Positions 34,207 to 44,252 of a stretch of 64,000 bases of DNA are shown here, in pieces (positions within the stretch are counted from its first letter, which is position 1; the number at the start of each line of letters is the position of its first letter). Source of the stretch: Chloroflexota bacterium (GTDB taxonomy: Bacteria > Chloroflexota > Dehalococcoidia > Lucifugimonadales > UBA2985); the NCBI GenBank assembly GCA_028877205.1, contig JAPPHY010000007.1:62001-126000 (forward strand), written 5' to 3'. Made by a program: the position numbers and the translations under genes. The notes beneath the pieces are model-generated. The model searched no databases, was not told the origin of the DNA, and worked only from the letters and a program-made list of their open reading frames with translations.

Positions 34207-35361
34207 CTACTCCAGTACTGTTGGAGCCTCGATAAGGTCAAGTAGGTCCATAGCTACGTACAGCCTAGGCCACTCGTCCCCAAGTTCCTCCAGAACGCCT
34301 GCTCCGACCAGTCTCTCCAAGATGCGGCGGGCACCCGCAGGCGTTATGTCCAGCAACCGGGATACTTCGACGGCTGTCACGACTAATCTGGCAAAGACCT
34401 CGTCCAGCAATCTGAGAGCATTAGCTGACTCGCGTCGCTGTAGCAGGACCTGCCTCTTCTGCTCCTGCAATTCCCTCACCTGCCTGACGCGGGCCTGGGC
34501 GTCCCGCGCCTGTTCGGCAACGCCTCTCAGGAAGTAGACGATCCAGGTCTCCCAGTCGCCGGTGGCACTCACTCTAAACAGCTGATCGTAGTAGTCGCTC
34601 CGGTCGCGCTCGAAGTAGGCGCTGAGGTAGAGGAGCGGCTTCGGCAGGACGCCCCGTTCACACAGGAACAGCGGTATCAGCAGCCGGCCGATGCGGCCGT
34701 TTCCGTCACGATAGGGGTGGATAGCCTCGAACTGGTAGTGCATCATGGCGCACTGGAAAAGAGCCGGCAACGAATTGGACTCGTTAGCGAACCGCTCCCA
34801 ATCCGAGAGCAGGTCTCTGACCAAGTCGGCAGGAGGAGGAATGTAACGAGCCTCTTGGATTGAGGTGCCGGGCGGGCCGATCCACACCTGTCCGTCACTC
34901 AATTCTCCCGGCCGGTTCTCTCCTCCACGCACACCCCTCATTAGGACGGTATGCAACTGATTATTGAGCCGGAGGGAAATGGGCAAATCCTCCAATAGCT
35001 CCAATCCCTTCTCCAAGGCTTCCACGTAGTTGGCGACTTCCCTGACGTCACCCCCGGGACGGCTGCGCCCGGATGCCTCGTACCGGAACAGGTCGGAAAT
35101 GGATGCCTGGGTTCCTTCGATCCTTGAGGAGAGCACTGCTTCGCGTCGCACAAACGGACCTATGAGAAGTTGCGGGTTCTGCATGGTCTCGCCGACTCCC
35201 GCCAGGTTTGCTACTGCGCTCACAGCCTCTTCGAGTGACCGCATGAGTTGAATACTGGGTTCTATATGGCGCGGTAGCGGCGCGGGTACAAACGCGCGCT
35301 GTCCTTCCAGAGTAGGCACAAGCTGCCCGCAGGGACTGTCCTGCAACCGTTCCATGCTCAT
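34207..35361 (-). CDS. Fic-domain AMPylase with N-terminal inhibitory motif and C-terminal winged helix
   Basis: 384 residues. HPYRDGNGRIGRLLIPLFL is the Fic catalytic HxFxxGNGRxGR motif (about 210-228). SSRIEGTQAS near residue 78 is the class II inhibitory (S/T)xxxE(G/N) motif, so activity is autoinhibited. The last 100 residues (SANALRLLDEVFARLVVTAVEVSRLLDITPAGARRILERLVGAGVLEEL) are a winged helix that probably binds the operator just upstream. Fic enzymes attach AMP or related groups to proteins. No separate antitoxin gene is needed in class II. Island gene of lower GC between pdxS and an MFS gene. Confidence 0.93.
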   Translation of the reverse strand: MSMERLQDSPCGQLVPTLEGQRAFVPAPLPRHIEPSIQLMRSLEEAVSAVANLAGVGETMQNPQLLIGPFVRREAVLSSRIEGTQASISDLFRYEASGRSRPGGDVREVANYVEALEKGLELLEDLPISLRLNNQLHTVLMRGVRGGENRPGELSDGQVWIGPPGTSIQEARYIPPPADLVRDLLSDWERFANESNSLPALFQCAMMHYQFEAIHPYRDGNGRIGRLLIPLFLCERGVLPKPLLYLSAYFERDRSDYYDQLFRVSATGDWETWIVYFLRGVAEQARDAQARVRQVRELQEQKRQVLLQRRESANALRLLDEVFARLVVTAVEVSRLLDITPAGARRILERLVGAGVLEELGDEWPRLYVAMDLLDLIEAPTVLE

Positions 35362-35363
35362 TT

Positions 35364-35454
35364 GGATACTCCAGTATCCTTTTCCCCATCAAAAGATACT
35401 AAACGGCCAAATAGTATCTTTTGCCCACATCAATGTCAACCGGCGTATCCTTTT
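35364..35454 (-). promoter_or_regulatory. Fic promoter with five GATACT operator half-sites
   Basis: Minus strand promoter TTGACA, 17 bp, TACTAT (35411-35439). Half-sites of consensus AAARGATACT occur at 35364 and 35373 (palindrome GGATACT-2-AGTATCC), 35391 and 35412 (AAAAGATACTA-10-TAGTATCTTTT, the second half over the -10) and 35444. Spread over 90 bp next to the ATG, they imply autoregulation by the Fic winged helix. Confidence 0.72.
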
Positions 35455-35648
35455 AGACGATGCAGCATTTGGGGTCGGTCACAACACTACATATCGTGGC
35501 CAAATGGCACCTATACCCCTCACTTCAACCCGCGCCTTGTTGACCTGCGCACTGCAAGGTAGAATGCGACGGGCGGCAGGCCGGCGGCGCCCGGCTGGTG
35601 GTCGCGCCGCGGCATCCCAGGTTGGACACGGAGCGAGAGCAGGACACT

Positions 35649-36929
35649 GTGACGGTAGCAAGCAAGAAGCGAGCGATCTTCTATGGATGGTGGCTGCTCG
35701 GCGCGGGCACCATTGTACTGGTCATGCAGGGTGGCCTATATGCCTACGGCTTCCCGCTCTTCTTCGTGCCTCTGGCAAACACCCTTGGCACCAGCCGGGG
35801 TGCTCTCTCGCTGGCCTTCTCCTTCACCCGGCTGGAGAGCAGCCTTCTCGGTCCCATCGAGGGCTATCTGATCGACCGCTTTGGCCCCAGAGGCATCATG
35901 TACGTGGGGTTCGCACTGCTCGGCCTGAGCTTCATCCTGTTCAGCCGCGTCGATACGCTGCTGGGCTTCTACATGGTGTTCCCAATTCTGGCGCTGGGTG
36001 CCAGCCTGTCTGGGTTCCTGCCGGTGATCACCGCCGTGAACAACTGGTTCTCGCGCCGGAGGGGGCTTGCCACGGGCATATGCTCCTCGGGCGTCAACAT
36101 CGGCGGCGCGCTGCTCTTTCTGATGGCAATATGCATTTCGACATACGGGTGGCGCCCGACCGCCGCGCTCACGGGCGTGCTGATCCTGGCCCTGGGGTTC
36201 CCGTTGACTGCGATGATGCGTCACCGGCCCCAACCCTACGGTTATCTCCCCGACGGCGACGAGGAGGAGGAAGCCGGCGTTGCGTCGGACGGCACGTCAG
36301 CTCGTGCGCAGGAAACGCCCGACTTCACGCCGAAGCAGGCACTGAAGACGCCCGCGTTTTGGATCATCGCTTCCGCGCACGGATTCTCGCTTTTCATTGT
36401 GGGGACGGTGTCCATTCACCAGGTGCCGCTGCTGGTCGATCACGGCATGTCATTCGATGCCGCGGCATTCGTGCTGTCGTTCATGACGGTGGTGGCTATG
36501 GTCGGGCGCGTGTTCGGCGGCTACCTGGGAGACCGATTCGGCTACAAGCCGGTACTATTGGCGAGCTTCCTGTTTCTGTCCCTGGGAGTGGTGGTGCTCT
36601 CCACAGCGCATACGATGACTCAGGCCCTGGTATATGCCGTGATCTACGGGATGGGCTACGGCGCCAGAGCGCCGCTCCTTATTGCAATGCGCGCCGACTT
36701 CTTTGGCCCGCGGAACTTTGCCACTATCATGGGCCTCTCGCAGCCCGTCATGGTCATCGGCTCGTTCTTCGGCCCCATAGCCGCCGGCTTCGCCCACGAC
36801 GCGCAGGGCAGCTACCAGATGATCTTCAGCGTCATCGCCGTCCTCAACCTCGTGGGCGCGGTGCTGATATTCTTCATCAACAGGCCGGAACTCCCTAGTC
36901 GAACGGAGGCCACAGCGGAGTCGGGCTAG
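35649..36929 (+). CDS. MFS transporter, oxalate/formate antiporter-like
   Basis: 426 residues from the GTG at 35649 after AGCAGGAC; the track start at 35598 adds 17 residues. The FYGWWLLGAGTIVLVMQGG start, IDRFGPRGIMY loop and RHRPQPYGYLPDGDEEEE central loop place it in the OFA-like MFS group with the transporter at 8148, to which it is a clear paralogue. About 12 spans. Convergent with uvrA (9 bp between stops). Substrate unknown. Confidence 0.88.
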   Translation: MTVASKKRAIFYGWWLLGAGTIVLVMQGGLYAYGFPLFFVPLANTLGTSRGALSLAFSFTRLESSLLGPIEGYLIDRFGPRGIMYVGFALLGLSFILFSRVDTLLGFYMVFPILALGASLSGFLPVITAVNNWFSRRRGLATGICSSGVNIGGALLFLMAICISTYGWRPTAALTGVLILALGFPLTAMMRHRPQPYGYLPDGDEEEEAGVASDGTSARAQETPDFTPKQALKTPAFWIIASAHGFSLFIVGTVSIHQVPLLVDHGMSFDAAAFVLSFMTVVAMVGRVFGGYLGDRFGYKPVLLASFLFLSLGVVVLSTAHTMTQALVYAVIYGMGYGARAPLLIAMRADFFGPRNFATIMGLSQPVMVIGSFFGPIAAGFAHDAQGSYQMIFSVIAVLNLVGAVLIFFINRPELPSRTEATAESG

Positions 36930-36938
36930 CTCCTCCGT

Positions 36939-39875
36939 TTACGCCCCGGCCTCCACCTTGACCCTGGCCTTCGCTTTGGCCCTGCTCTTGGACTTCACCC
37001 TGCCGTTGGTCTTTGCCCCGTTCTCCTTCGCCAGCACACCCCGCAGGTAGCGGCCCGTATGCGACTCCTCCCACTCCGCAACCTCCTCCGGCGTACCAGC
37101 CACGATCACCTCACCGCCGCGCTCGCCCGCGCCCGGCCCGAGGTCTACGACCCAGTCGGCGTTCTTGATCAGGTCCAGGTGATGCTCGATGAGGACGACA
37201 GTGTTGCCAGCGTCCACCAGCCGGTGCAGCACGCCGAGCAGGGCGGCGCAGTCCTGGAACGACAGGCCGGTGGTCGGCTCGTCCAAGATGTAGAGAGTCT
37301 TGCCCGTGGCCCGGCGGGACAGCTCTGTGGCCAGCTTCACGCGCTGCGCCTCGCCGCCGCTGAGCGTGGTTGCCGGCTGGCCCAGTCGGATGTAGCCTAG
37401 GCCCACGTCCTTCAGCGTCTCCAGCTTGGAGCGCACGCGAGGGAAGTTCCAGAAGAACTCCAGCGCCTCCGAGACGGTCATGTCCAGAACCTCGGAGATG
37501 TTCTTGTCCTTGAGAGTAATCTCCAGGGCCTCGCGATTGTACCTCTGCCCGTGGCACACCTCGCACGGCATGGTCACGTTGGGCAGGAACTGCATTTCGA
37601 TCTGGATGTAGCCTGCGCCGGTGCACGCCTCGCACCGACCGCCCTTGACGTTGAACGAGAACCGGCCCGGCATGTAGCCGCGCACGCGTGACTCCGGCAC
37701 GGCGGCGAAGATCTCGCGCACGGGCGTGAACATTCCCGTGTATGTGGCTGGGTTGCTGCGCGGCGTCCGGCCTATGGGCGACTGGTCTATGTTCACCACC
37801 TTGTCTATGTTCTCAATGCCGTAGACCCCGTCGCTCACGCCCGGCCTGTCCCTTGCTCCGTAGAGCATCTGCGCCAGGCGCTTGTACAGCACCTCGTAGA
37901 TCAGGCTGCTCTTGCCGGAACCGGACACTCCGGTGATGCACACCAGCATCCCTGTGGGCAGTGTCACGTCTATGTTCTTGAGGTTGTTCTCCCGGGCACC
38001 CCTGACCACCAGCTCACCGCCGTTACCGAGGCGGCGCGACTCCGGCAGCGGTATCTTGAGCCGGCCGCTCAGGTACCGGCCCGTGATCGAGACATCGTGG
38101 CCGGACACCTCTTCGACTGTGCCGGTCGCCACCACGTGACCGCCGTGCTCGCCTGCGCCCGGCCCCAGGTCGATGATGTGGTCGGCGGCGCGCATGATCG
38201 CCTCGTCATGCTCCACGATGATGACGGTGTTGCCGATGTCGCGAAGGCGCTTCAGCGTGTCGATGAGAAGGTGGTCGTCGACGGGGTGGAGGCCTACGCT
38301 AGGCTCGTCGCACACGTAGAGCACTCCCATCAGGCCGGAGCCGATCTGCGTGGCGAGCCGGATGCGCTGCGCCTCACCGCCGCTGAGCGTGGACGCCGTG
38401 CGGTCCAGTGTCAGGTAGTCCAGCCCTACGTCCTTGAGGAACCGCAGGCGGGCGTGAATCTCCCTAAGGATCTGCCTGGCGATGGTGCTTTCGCGCTGGT
38501 TCAGGGGCGACTCACCGCCGTCGCCGTCCAGCCACTCGACCCACTCGATAGACTGGCCGATGGTGGCAGACGTCATCTGTATGATGTTCCGGTCGGCCAC
38601 GGTGACCGCCAGCGACTGGGGCTTGAGACGCTTGCCGTTGCAGTCGGCGCACGGACGGGCAGCCATGTACCGCTCGATCTCCTGGCGCATGTAGTCGGAT
38701 GCCGTCTCGCGGTAGCGTCGCTCCAGGTTGGGGATCACACCCTCGAACCTGGTGTCCCACGTGTACACGCGGCCCCGGTGCGTGCGGTGTCGCATCTTCA
38801 CCACCTTGCCGCGGTTGCCGTACAGAATCAGGTCAACGTGCTCCTGCTTCAGGTCACGCACCCTGTCCTTGACCGAGAACCCATACGCCTCGGAAAGCGA
38901 CCTCAACAGGCTCGCAAACCACGGGTTGGCCGTCCCGGCACGGGACCAGGGAACTACCGCGCCCGCTTCCAGGGTCGAGTCTTTGTTAGGCATGACCAGG
39001 TCGGGGTCGATCTCCAGCCGGTAGCCGAGGCCAGTGCAGGTGGGGCAGGCTCCGTGCGGGCTGTTGAAGGAGAATGTGCGAGGCTCTATCTCGCCCAGGC
39101 TCACGCCGCAGTGCAGACAGGCGAACCGCTCGGAGAAGAGCAGCTCCTCGCCGTCCACCACCGAGACCTGCACCACGCCGTTGCCCAGGCCGATGGCCTG
39201 CTCCACGGAGTCGGTGAAGCGGTTGACGTCGGCGTCATCACCGACCACCAGCCTGTCCACCACTACCTCGATGGTGTGCCACTTCTGTCTGTCCAGGACG
39301 ATGCTCTCCGACAGGTCGCGTATCTCGCCGTTGACGCGCGCCCTCACGTATCCGGCGGAGCGTGCGTCCTCCAGTATATCCTTGTGCTCCCCCTTGCGTC
39401 GGACCACAAGCGGCGCCATCACCATGATGCGGCTTTCGCCCGGCAGGGACATGATGGCGTCCACGATCTGCTGCACGGTCTGTCGCTCGACGGGCCTGCC
39501 GCACTGGTGGCAGTGGGGACGGCCGGCGCGGGCGTAGAGGAGGCGCAGGTAGTCGTAGATCTCGGTGACGGTGCCCACCGTGGAGCGCGGGTTGTGGGAG
39601 ACGCCCTTCTGGTCTATGGATATCGCCGGGGAGAGGCCCTCGATGTACTCCACGTCGGGCTTCTCCATGAGGCCGAGGAACTGGCGCGCGTACGCGGAGA
39701 GGGACTCTACGTAGCGGCGCTGCCCCTCCGCGTATATGGTGTCGAACGCCAGGGAGCTCTTGCCGGAGCCGGACACGCCGGTGATGACGACGAGCCGGTT
39801 CCGGGGGATGGAGACATCGATGTTCTTGAGGTTGTGCTCCCGTGCGCCCTTGACTACGATGCTGTCCTGAGACAT
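36939..39875 (-). CDS. uvrA: Excinuclease ABC subunit A
   Basis: 978 residues from the ATG at 39875 ([21 protein letters not shown]); the track start at 39911 adds 12. It recognises DNA lesions with UvrB. Two ABC halves: Walker [10 protein letters not shown] near residue 32 and again near 645, signatures LSGGEAQR in both, and zinc fingers CHQCGRPV..., CLHCGVSL...CPTC and the C-terminal [28 protein letters not shown] basic tail [24 protein letters not shown] follows the usual end. I see no SOS box in its promoter region. Confidence 0.98.
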   Translation of the reverse strand: MSQDSIVVKGAREHNLKNIDVSIPRNRLVVITGVSGSGKSSLAFDTIYAEGQRRYVESLSAYARQFLGLMEKPDVEYIEGLSPAISIDQKGVSHNPRSTVGTVTEIYDYLRLLYARAGRPHCHQCGRPVERQTVQQIVDAIMSLPGESRIMVMAPLVVRRKGEHKDILEDARSAGYVRARVNGEIRDLSESIVLDRQKWHTIEVVVDRLVVGDDADVNRFTDSVEQAIGLGNGVVQVSVVDGEELLFSERFACLHCGVSLGEIEPRTFSFNSPHGACPTCTGLGYRLEIDPDLVMPNKDSTLEAGAVVPWSRAGTANPWFASLLRSLSEAYGFSVKDRVRDLKQEHVDLILYGNRGKVVKMRHRTHRGRVYTWDTRFEGVIPNLERRYRETASDYMRQEIERYMAARPCADCNGKRLKPQSLAVTVADRNIIQMTSATIGQSIEWVEWLDGDGGESPLNQRESTIARQILREIHARLRFLKDVGLDYLTLDRTASTLSGGEAQRIRLATQIGSGLMGVLYVCDEPSVGLHPVDDHLLIDTLKRLRDIGNTVIIVEHDEAIMRAADHIIDLGPGAGEHGGHVVATGTVEEVSGHDVSITGRYLSGRLKIPLPESRRLGNGGELVVRGARENNLKNIDVTLPTGMLVCITGVSGSGKSSLIYEVLYKRLAQMLYGARDRPGVSDGVYGIENIDKVVNIDQSPIGRTPRSNPATYTGMFTPVREIFAAVPESRVRGYMPGRFSFNVKGGRCEACTGAGYIQIEMQFLPNVTMPCEVCHGQRYNREALEITLKDKNISEVLDMTVSEALEFFWNFPRVRSKLETLKDVGLGYIRLGQPATTLSGGEAQRVKLATELSRRATGKTLYILDEPTTGLSFQDCAALLGVLHRLVDAGNTVVLIEHHLDLIKNADWVVDLGPGAGERGGEVIVAGTPEEVAEWEESHTGRYLRGVLAKENGAKTNGRVKSKSRAKAKARVKVEAGA

Positions 39876-40239
39876 GGCGTCCTTTGCTCTCGAATGTACC
39901 GAATGGGCCAAGGGCTATTCTACCACCGCGGAGGGGTGTGAGGGCAGGGTGTTTGGACTAAATTGAAGACCGACCCCTAGCTTTAGCGAGCACGCGCTCC
40001 GTGAAGGGGACAGTTCGGGATCGGCCTGCATCCAAGCTCAGGATACGCCGACGCTATGTACTGGCCAATGCCCTAGAGACGTGTGGGAAATGCGTTGCAC
40101 ATGCCCACATCTCCCCACCAAAACCCCGCGCGTTTGACAGCTAGCTACGCATGGCCTACCATAGCCACAGGCGCAACGGGCGTCCGCCGCTCTGACCTTC
40201 ACGACGCTCCCGCCGAGTCTATTGCATGGAAGTCTTGAA
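39876..40239. other. Intergenic region between uvrA and dxs
   Basis: 364 bp between divergent starts, without a supported ORF. It holds a hairpin TGTGGG...CCCACA at 40082-40109 and the dxs promoter at 40134-40162. A TPP-type riboswitch, common for dxs in some clades, is not apparent. Confidence 0.6.
40134..40162 (+). promoter_or_regulatory. Promoter of dxs
   Basis: TTGACA, 17 bp, TACCAT; the leader to the GTG at 40240 would be about 70 nt. Confidence 0.6.
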
Positions 40240-42123
40240 GTGGATACCCGGATACTGGACAGAATCAACGATCCCGCCGACCTGAAGTCCCTCTCCTACG
40301 ACGAAGTAGCCCAAGTAGCCCAGGAAGCCCGCGACACCATCATCTCCGTAATCACGGAACGAGGTGGACACCTCGCCTCAAACCTCGGCGTGGTGGAGCT
40401 AACGCTAGCGCTTCACCGCGTATTCAACAGCCCCACGGACAGCATCGTCTGGGACACCACCAACCAGACCTACACCCACAAGCTGGTCACCGGCAGGCGG
40501 GACGAATTCCCGAACATACGCCTGCAGGGCGGCCTGTCCGGTTTCGGCGAGCCCACCGAGAGCCCGCACGACACGCTCGCCGCCGGTCACGCCGGCACCG
40601 GCCTGTCGATCGCTCTGGGCCTTGCGCAGGGCGCTTCGCAGCGTCAGCTCGACTCGTGGACCATTGCCGTCGTCGGTGACGGCGCGATGACGTCCGGCTC
40701 CAGCTTCGAGGCGGTGAACAATATCGTCCACCTCAACCCGGAGAGGTTCGTCGTCATCCTCAATGACAATGGCATGTCCATCTCCGAAAACATTGGCTTC
40801 CTCACCAACTGGCGAAAGAGCCTGATCACACACCCCGAAGTCCAGTCCATGATTGGCCGGGCAAGAGCCTTTTCCCAGCGCGTGCCCAGCGGCGACGTGC
40901 TGTACCGGCTGGTCAGGCGTCTCAACACTGGGCTGGCCGGCCTCATCGTGCCGACGATGTTCTGGACCGAGCTGGGGTTCCAGTACCTGGGCCCCGTGGA
41001 CGGCCACGACATCAGGCAGATGGAGGAGGTCCTGAGACAGGCCAGGACCCCCACCGGCTCGGTGCCGCTGGTGCACGTGGTCACCCACAAGGGCCACGGC
41101 TACGAGCCCGCCGAGGAAGACCCGGTCAGGTTCCATCAGCCAAGCTCTCCCCTTGGAGCCGGGTCCGGGGCGCCCACGTACTCCAAGGTGTTCTCCCAGA
41201 CTCTGACGCGGCTCATGCGCGACGACGAGAATGTCGTGGGCATCAGCGCCGCCATGCTTGAGGGCACGGGCCTGGTGGACGTGCAGCGAGACTTCCCGGG
41301 CAGGGTCTTCGACGTTGGAATCGCCGAGCAGCACGCTGTGAGCATGGCTGCGGGGATGGCCTCCGGCGGCCTGCACCCATTCGTCTCCATATACTCCACC
41401 TTCCTGCAGAGGGCGTTCGATCAGATTGTGCACGATATCTGCCTGCAGAACCTGCCCGTAACCATCATCGCCGACCGCGCCGGCATCGTCGGCGAGGACG
41501 GAAAGACGCACCACGGCGCATTCGACATCTCATACCTTCGCTGCCTTCCGAACGCAGTGCTGGCGGCGCCAATGGACGAAAACGAGCTGCAGCACCTGGT
41601 GTACACCGCCTACAGGCACCAAGGGCCGTTCGCCATACGGATTGCGCGAGGCGCCGCGGTCGGTACGCCCCTGGATGAAGAGCTGAAGGAGCTGCCCATT
41701 GGCAAGGGAATGGTTGTGCGGGAGGGCAGCGACGTGGTCATCTTCGCTCTGGGCAAGTCCGTTAGCGCGGCGCTGCAGGCAGCGGAACGCCTGGAGGAAG
41801 ACGGCATATCGTGCGGCGTGGTCAACCCGGTGTTCGTCAAGCCGCTGGACGTAGAGCTGCTGCTCAACGAGGCTCGCAGGACGCGAAGGGTGGTCACGGT
41901 GGAAGAAAACGTGCTGGCCGGCGGCTTCGGCTCCGCGGTCCTGGAGGCAATAGCCGAGGCCGGGCTGGAGTACACGTCCGTTCACCGCATCGGCATGCCG
42001 GACTCCTTCATAGAGCACGGCACGGCAGCCGACCAGCGCCGACAGCTCTACCTGGATGCGGAAGGAATCGCGTCCAATGTGCTGAACGCGTTCTTCCCGC
42101 AGGTGGGCGCGCCGAAGACCTAG
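40240..42123 (+). CDS. dxs: 1-deoxy-D-xylulose-5-phosphate synthase
   Basis: 627 residues from the GTG at 40240 (GGAAG upstream); a TTG at 40222 is the track start. It is the first enzyme of the MEP isoprenoid pathway, TPP-dependent. ERGGHLASNLGVVELTLALH has the catalytic His, VVGDGAMTSGSSFEAVNN binds TPP-Mg, and RVFDVGIAEQHAVSMAAGMASGG and IADRAGIVGEDGKTHHGAFDISYLR are the transketolase-type blocks. No other MEP genes are in the window. Confidence 0.96.
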   Translation: MDTRILDRINDPADLKSLSYDEVAQVAQEARDTIISVITERGGHLASNLGVVELTLALHRVFNSPTDSIVWDTTNQTYTHKLVTGRRDEFPNIRLQGGLSGFGEPTESPHDTLAAGHAGTGLSIALGLAQGASQRQLDSWTIAVVGDGAMTSGSSFEAVNNIVHLNPERFVVILNDNGMSISENIGFLTNWRKSLITHPEVQSMIGRARAFSQRVPSGDVLYRLVRRLNTGLAGLIVPTMFWTELGFQYLGPVDGHDIRQMEEVLRQARTPTGSVPLVHVVTHKGHGYEPAEEDPVRFHQPSSPLGAGSGAPTYSKVFSQTLTRLMRDDENVVGISAAMLEGTGLVDVQRDFPGRVFDVGIAEQHAVSMAAGMASGGLHPFVSIYSTFLQRAFDQIVHDICLQNLPVTIIADRAGIVGEDGKTHHGAFDISYLRCLPNAVLAAPMDENELQHLVYTAYRHQGPFAIRIARGAAVGTPLDEELKELPIGKGMVVREGSDVVIFALGKSVSAALQAAERLEEDGISCGVVNPVFVKPLDVELLLNEARRTRRVVTVEENVLAGGFGSAVLEAIAEAGLEYTSVHRIGMPDSFIEHGTAADQRRQLYLDAEGIASNVLNAFFPQVGAPKT

Positions 42124-42152
42124 ACTCGCAGATCTGCCTGGCCCGCTTCGCG

Positions 42153-44042
42153 CTACTGGTCCGTCCGGTACAGATACCTGATGTCCCAGAGGCCGTACAG
42201 CGTGGGCGTGGAGTTCCCGAAGACGTTGCGTACCGCGCTGATTCGCTCCGACAGCGTAGTGTAGATCACAGGCACGTTCTCTGCGGCCAGTGCCTGCGCC
42301 CGGTGGTAGTACCCAACCCGCGTCTCGCGGTCGAGCTCCTGGCTGGCCTTCACGTACAGCTCATCTATCTCCGCCTCCCACTCCGTGGCGGGACTCGGCT
42401 GGTTGGGATACCACAGGTGAAGCCCCTCTGCGCTGTGCCAGAAGGTAATGCCGCCGTGCGGGTCGGTGCCGCCGGTGAAGCCGATAATCATGGCCTCCCA
42501 GTCGTAGGTGGCCGTCAGCTGGGCAACCAGCTCACCGAACTCAACCAGCGTGTAGTCCACGTCGAGGCCGATCTCCCTCATGTTCTCGCTGATAAGCCTG
42601 CCGACCTCTGCGCGCACGCTGTTGTCGCCATTGGTCACCAGTGAGAAGGCGATCTCATTGCCTTCGTCGTCCTCGCGAATACCGTCTCCGTTGGTATCGG
42701 TCCAGCCGATGCCGTCCAGGATATCGTTCGCCTCCTCGAGGTCGAACTCGTATTTCCGCACGTCGGGGTTGTGGAAGTCGCCCGCAGCCGGGCTTATCGA
42801 CGACCACTGCGGATACCCCGCGCCGTGCTGCACCTGATCGATGATGGTGGACTTGTCCACGGTGTGAGCCACGGCCTGCCGGAACTCCGTGTTCTGGAAC
42901 CACTTCAGCTTCTCAGGCGCAAGGTAAGGCTCGCCGGTGTCGGCGCTCGTTCCCGGGTTCATGTTGAACCCCATGAACGTGGTCCCGAATGCCGGGCCGC
43001 GCCTGTGGATCGTGAAGTTGCCGTCTTGCTGCAGCGGCTCGAGCTCAGCGAGCTCCTCGCCGAGCACGCCATGCACATCGGATTCGCCCGCCTTGAAACT
43101 TGCCAGCTCCGCCGCCAGGTCATCCACGATAACGTGGACTATCTCGTCCAGGTACGGCAGGGAGTTGCCCTCCTCATCATTCAGCCAGTAGTCCGGGTTG
43201 CGCTGAATCACAACGCGCTCACCCGGCACGTAACTGCCTATGGTGAACGGGCCCGTGCCGATAATCTCGGACGGGTCGGTGTTGACGTCCCACGTGGTGA
43301 CGAATGTGCCGTCGTCAACGTGCTTCTCCAGGATGTGCTGCGGGTATATCGCAGTGCCCATGGTGCGAAGGAACGTGGCGAACGGCACAGGAAGGACGCA
43401 CTGAACGGTGTAGTCGTCCAGCGCCGTGACGGTCATTGGCGCCTCCTCCCATTCGCCGCTCTCCTCGTCCAGGTATCGGAAGTGGAATGCCGGCCGGCTG
43501 CTGGCGGGAATGTCGTGATTGTAGATGATGCGGTTGAATGTGAAGTCCACGTCGCTGGCTGTGAAGGGCTGCCCGTCGTGCCACGTCACATCACTGCGGA
43601 GGTGGAACGTCCACGTCAGGCCGTCGTCGGAGCGCTCCCAGGACTCCGCCAGCGACGGCTCGACCTGATCGGTCAGCCACGAGGTCTCGGTCAGGCCATC
43701 GTAGAGATATCCCAGGACGCCGGTCGACGAAGCGTCGGCGGCGATGGCGAGGTTGAAGGTGAGAGGCTCGGATATGGTTGCGAGGGTCAGGGAACCTCCC
43801 TGCTTCCCGATGGCGTACTCGAACTCCTCGGCGTTGTTCCTGAGCCGTTCAACAATGGTGGGCTCTGAAGTAGGAGTAGGCGTGGGGACCGGCGTGGGAG
43901 TTGCCGTTGGCGCTGCGGTGGCGGTTGGACTTGGAACCGTCGGAATGGGCGTATTAACCGGCCCGCCGTCGGTTGGATTTAAGCATGCTGCAAGGATCAA
44001 GAGGCAAGCGGTGAGTGCCAGCATGGGTAGGATGCGCTTCAC
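42153..44042 (-). CDS. Family 5 extracellular solute-binding lipoprotein
   Basis: 629 residues from the GTG at 44042 after AGGAGAAATC; the track start at 44090 adds 16. Lipobox LILAAC near residue 19, then a Thr/Pro-rich spacer (PTPVPTPTPTSEPT), then a peptide/nickel-type binding fold: LAESWERSDDGLTWTFHLRSDVTWHDGQPFTASDVDFTFNRI is the SBP_bac_5 signature. It would bind oligopeptides or related ligands outside the membrane. No permease or ATPase genes for an Opp-type transporter are adjacent, so the partners must be elsewhere. Confidence 0.9.
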   Translation of the reverse strand: MKRILPMLALTACLLILAACLNPTDGGPVNTPIPTVPSPTATAAPTATPTPVPTPTPTSEPTIVERLRNNAEEFEYAIGKQGGSLTLATISEPLTFNLAIAADASSTGVLGYLYDGLTETSWLTDQVEPSLAESWERSDDGLTWTFHLRSDVTWHDGQPFTASDVDFTFNRIIYNHDIPASSRPAFHFRYLDEESGEWEEAPMTVTALDDYTVQCVLPVPFATFLRTMGTAIYPQHILEKHVDDGTFVTTWDVNTDPSEIIGTGPFTIGSYVPGERVVIQRNPDYWLNDEEGNSLPYLDEIVHVIVDDLAAELASFKAGESDVHGVLGEELAELEPLQQDGNFTIHRRGPAFGTTFMGFNMNPGTSADTGEPYLAPEKLKWFQNTEFRQAVAHTVDKSTIIDQVQHGAGYPQWSSISPAAGDFHNPDVRKYEFDLEEANDILDGIGWTDTNGDGIREDDEGNEIAFSLVTNGDNSVRAEVGRLISENMREIGLDVDYTLVEFGELVAQLTATYDWEAMIIGFTGGTDPHGGITFWHSAEGLHLWYPNQPSPATEWEAEIDELYVKASQELDRETRVGYYHRAQALAAENVPVIYTTLSERISAVRNVFGNSTPTLYGLWDIRYLYRTDQ

Positions 44043-44176
44043 GATTTCTCCTTTCGGTCTGCGACGGCCGCCGTGGCGGCCGTCATGCACTGTCGAGACA
44101 TGTTATTCTACTACGAAGGCATTAGGCCCGTCTTGCAACTTTCCCCCTTTTGCACCTCTCCGGCCCCGGCCGGCAG

Positions 44177-44205
44177 TTGCCGTAAGCTGACGTATCACCT
44201 ATAAT
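44177..44205 (+). promoter_or_regulatory. Promoter of the GPP34 gene
   Basis: TTGCCG, 17 bp, TATAAT, about 47 bp before the ATG at 44253. Confidence 0.65.
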
Positions 44206-44252
44206 GTGAACGTTCCGGGCACCTTCATCACGCAGAGGAGATACCACCCATC

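Noticed and set aside
34211-34227. Inverted repeat CTCCA...TGGAG at the Fic gene stop as a terminator
   Set aside because: Only 5 bp stem and no T-run; too weak to call.
38097-39941. 614-residue + strand ORF
   Set aside because: Antisense of uvrA.
39876-40239. TPP riboswitch upstream of dxs
   Set aside because: No CUGAGA or related TPP-riboswitch core is seen, only an isolated hairpin and a promoter.
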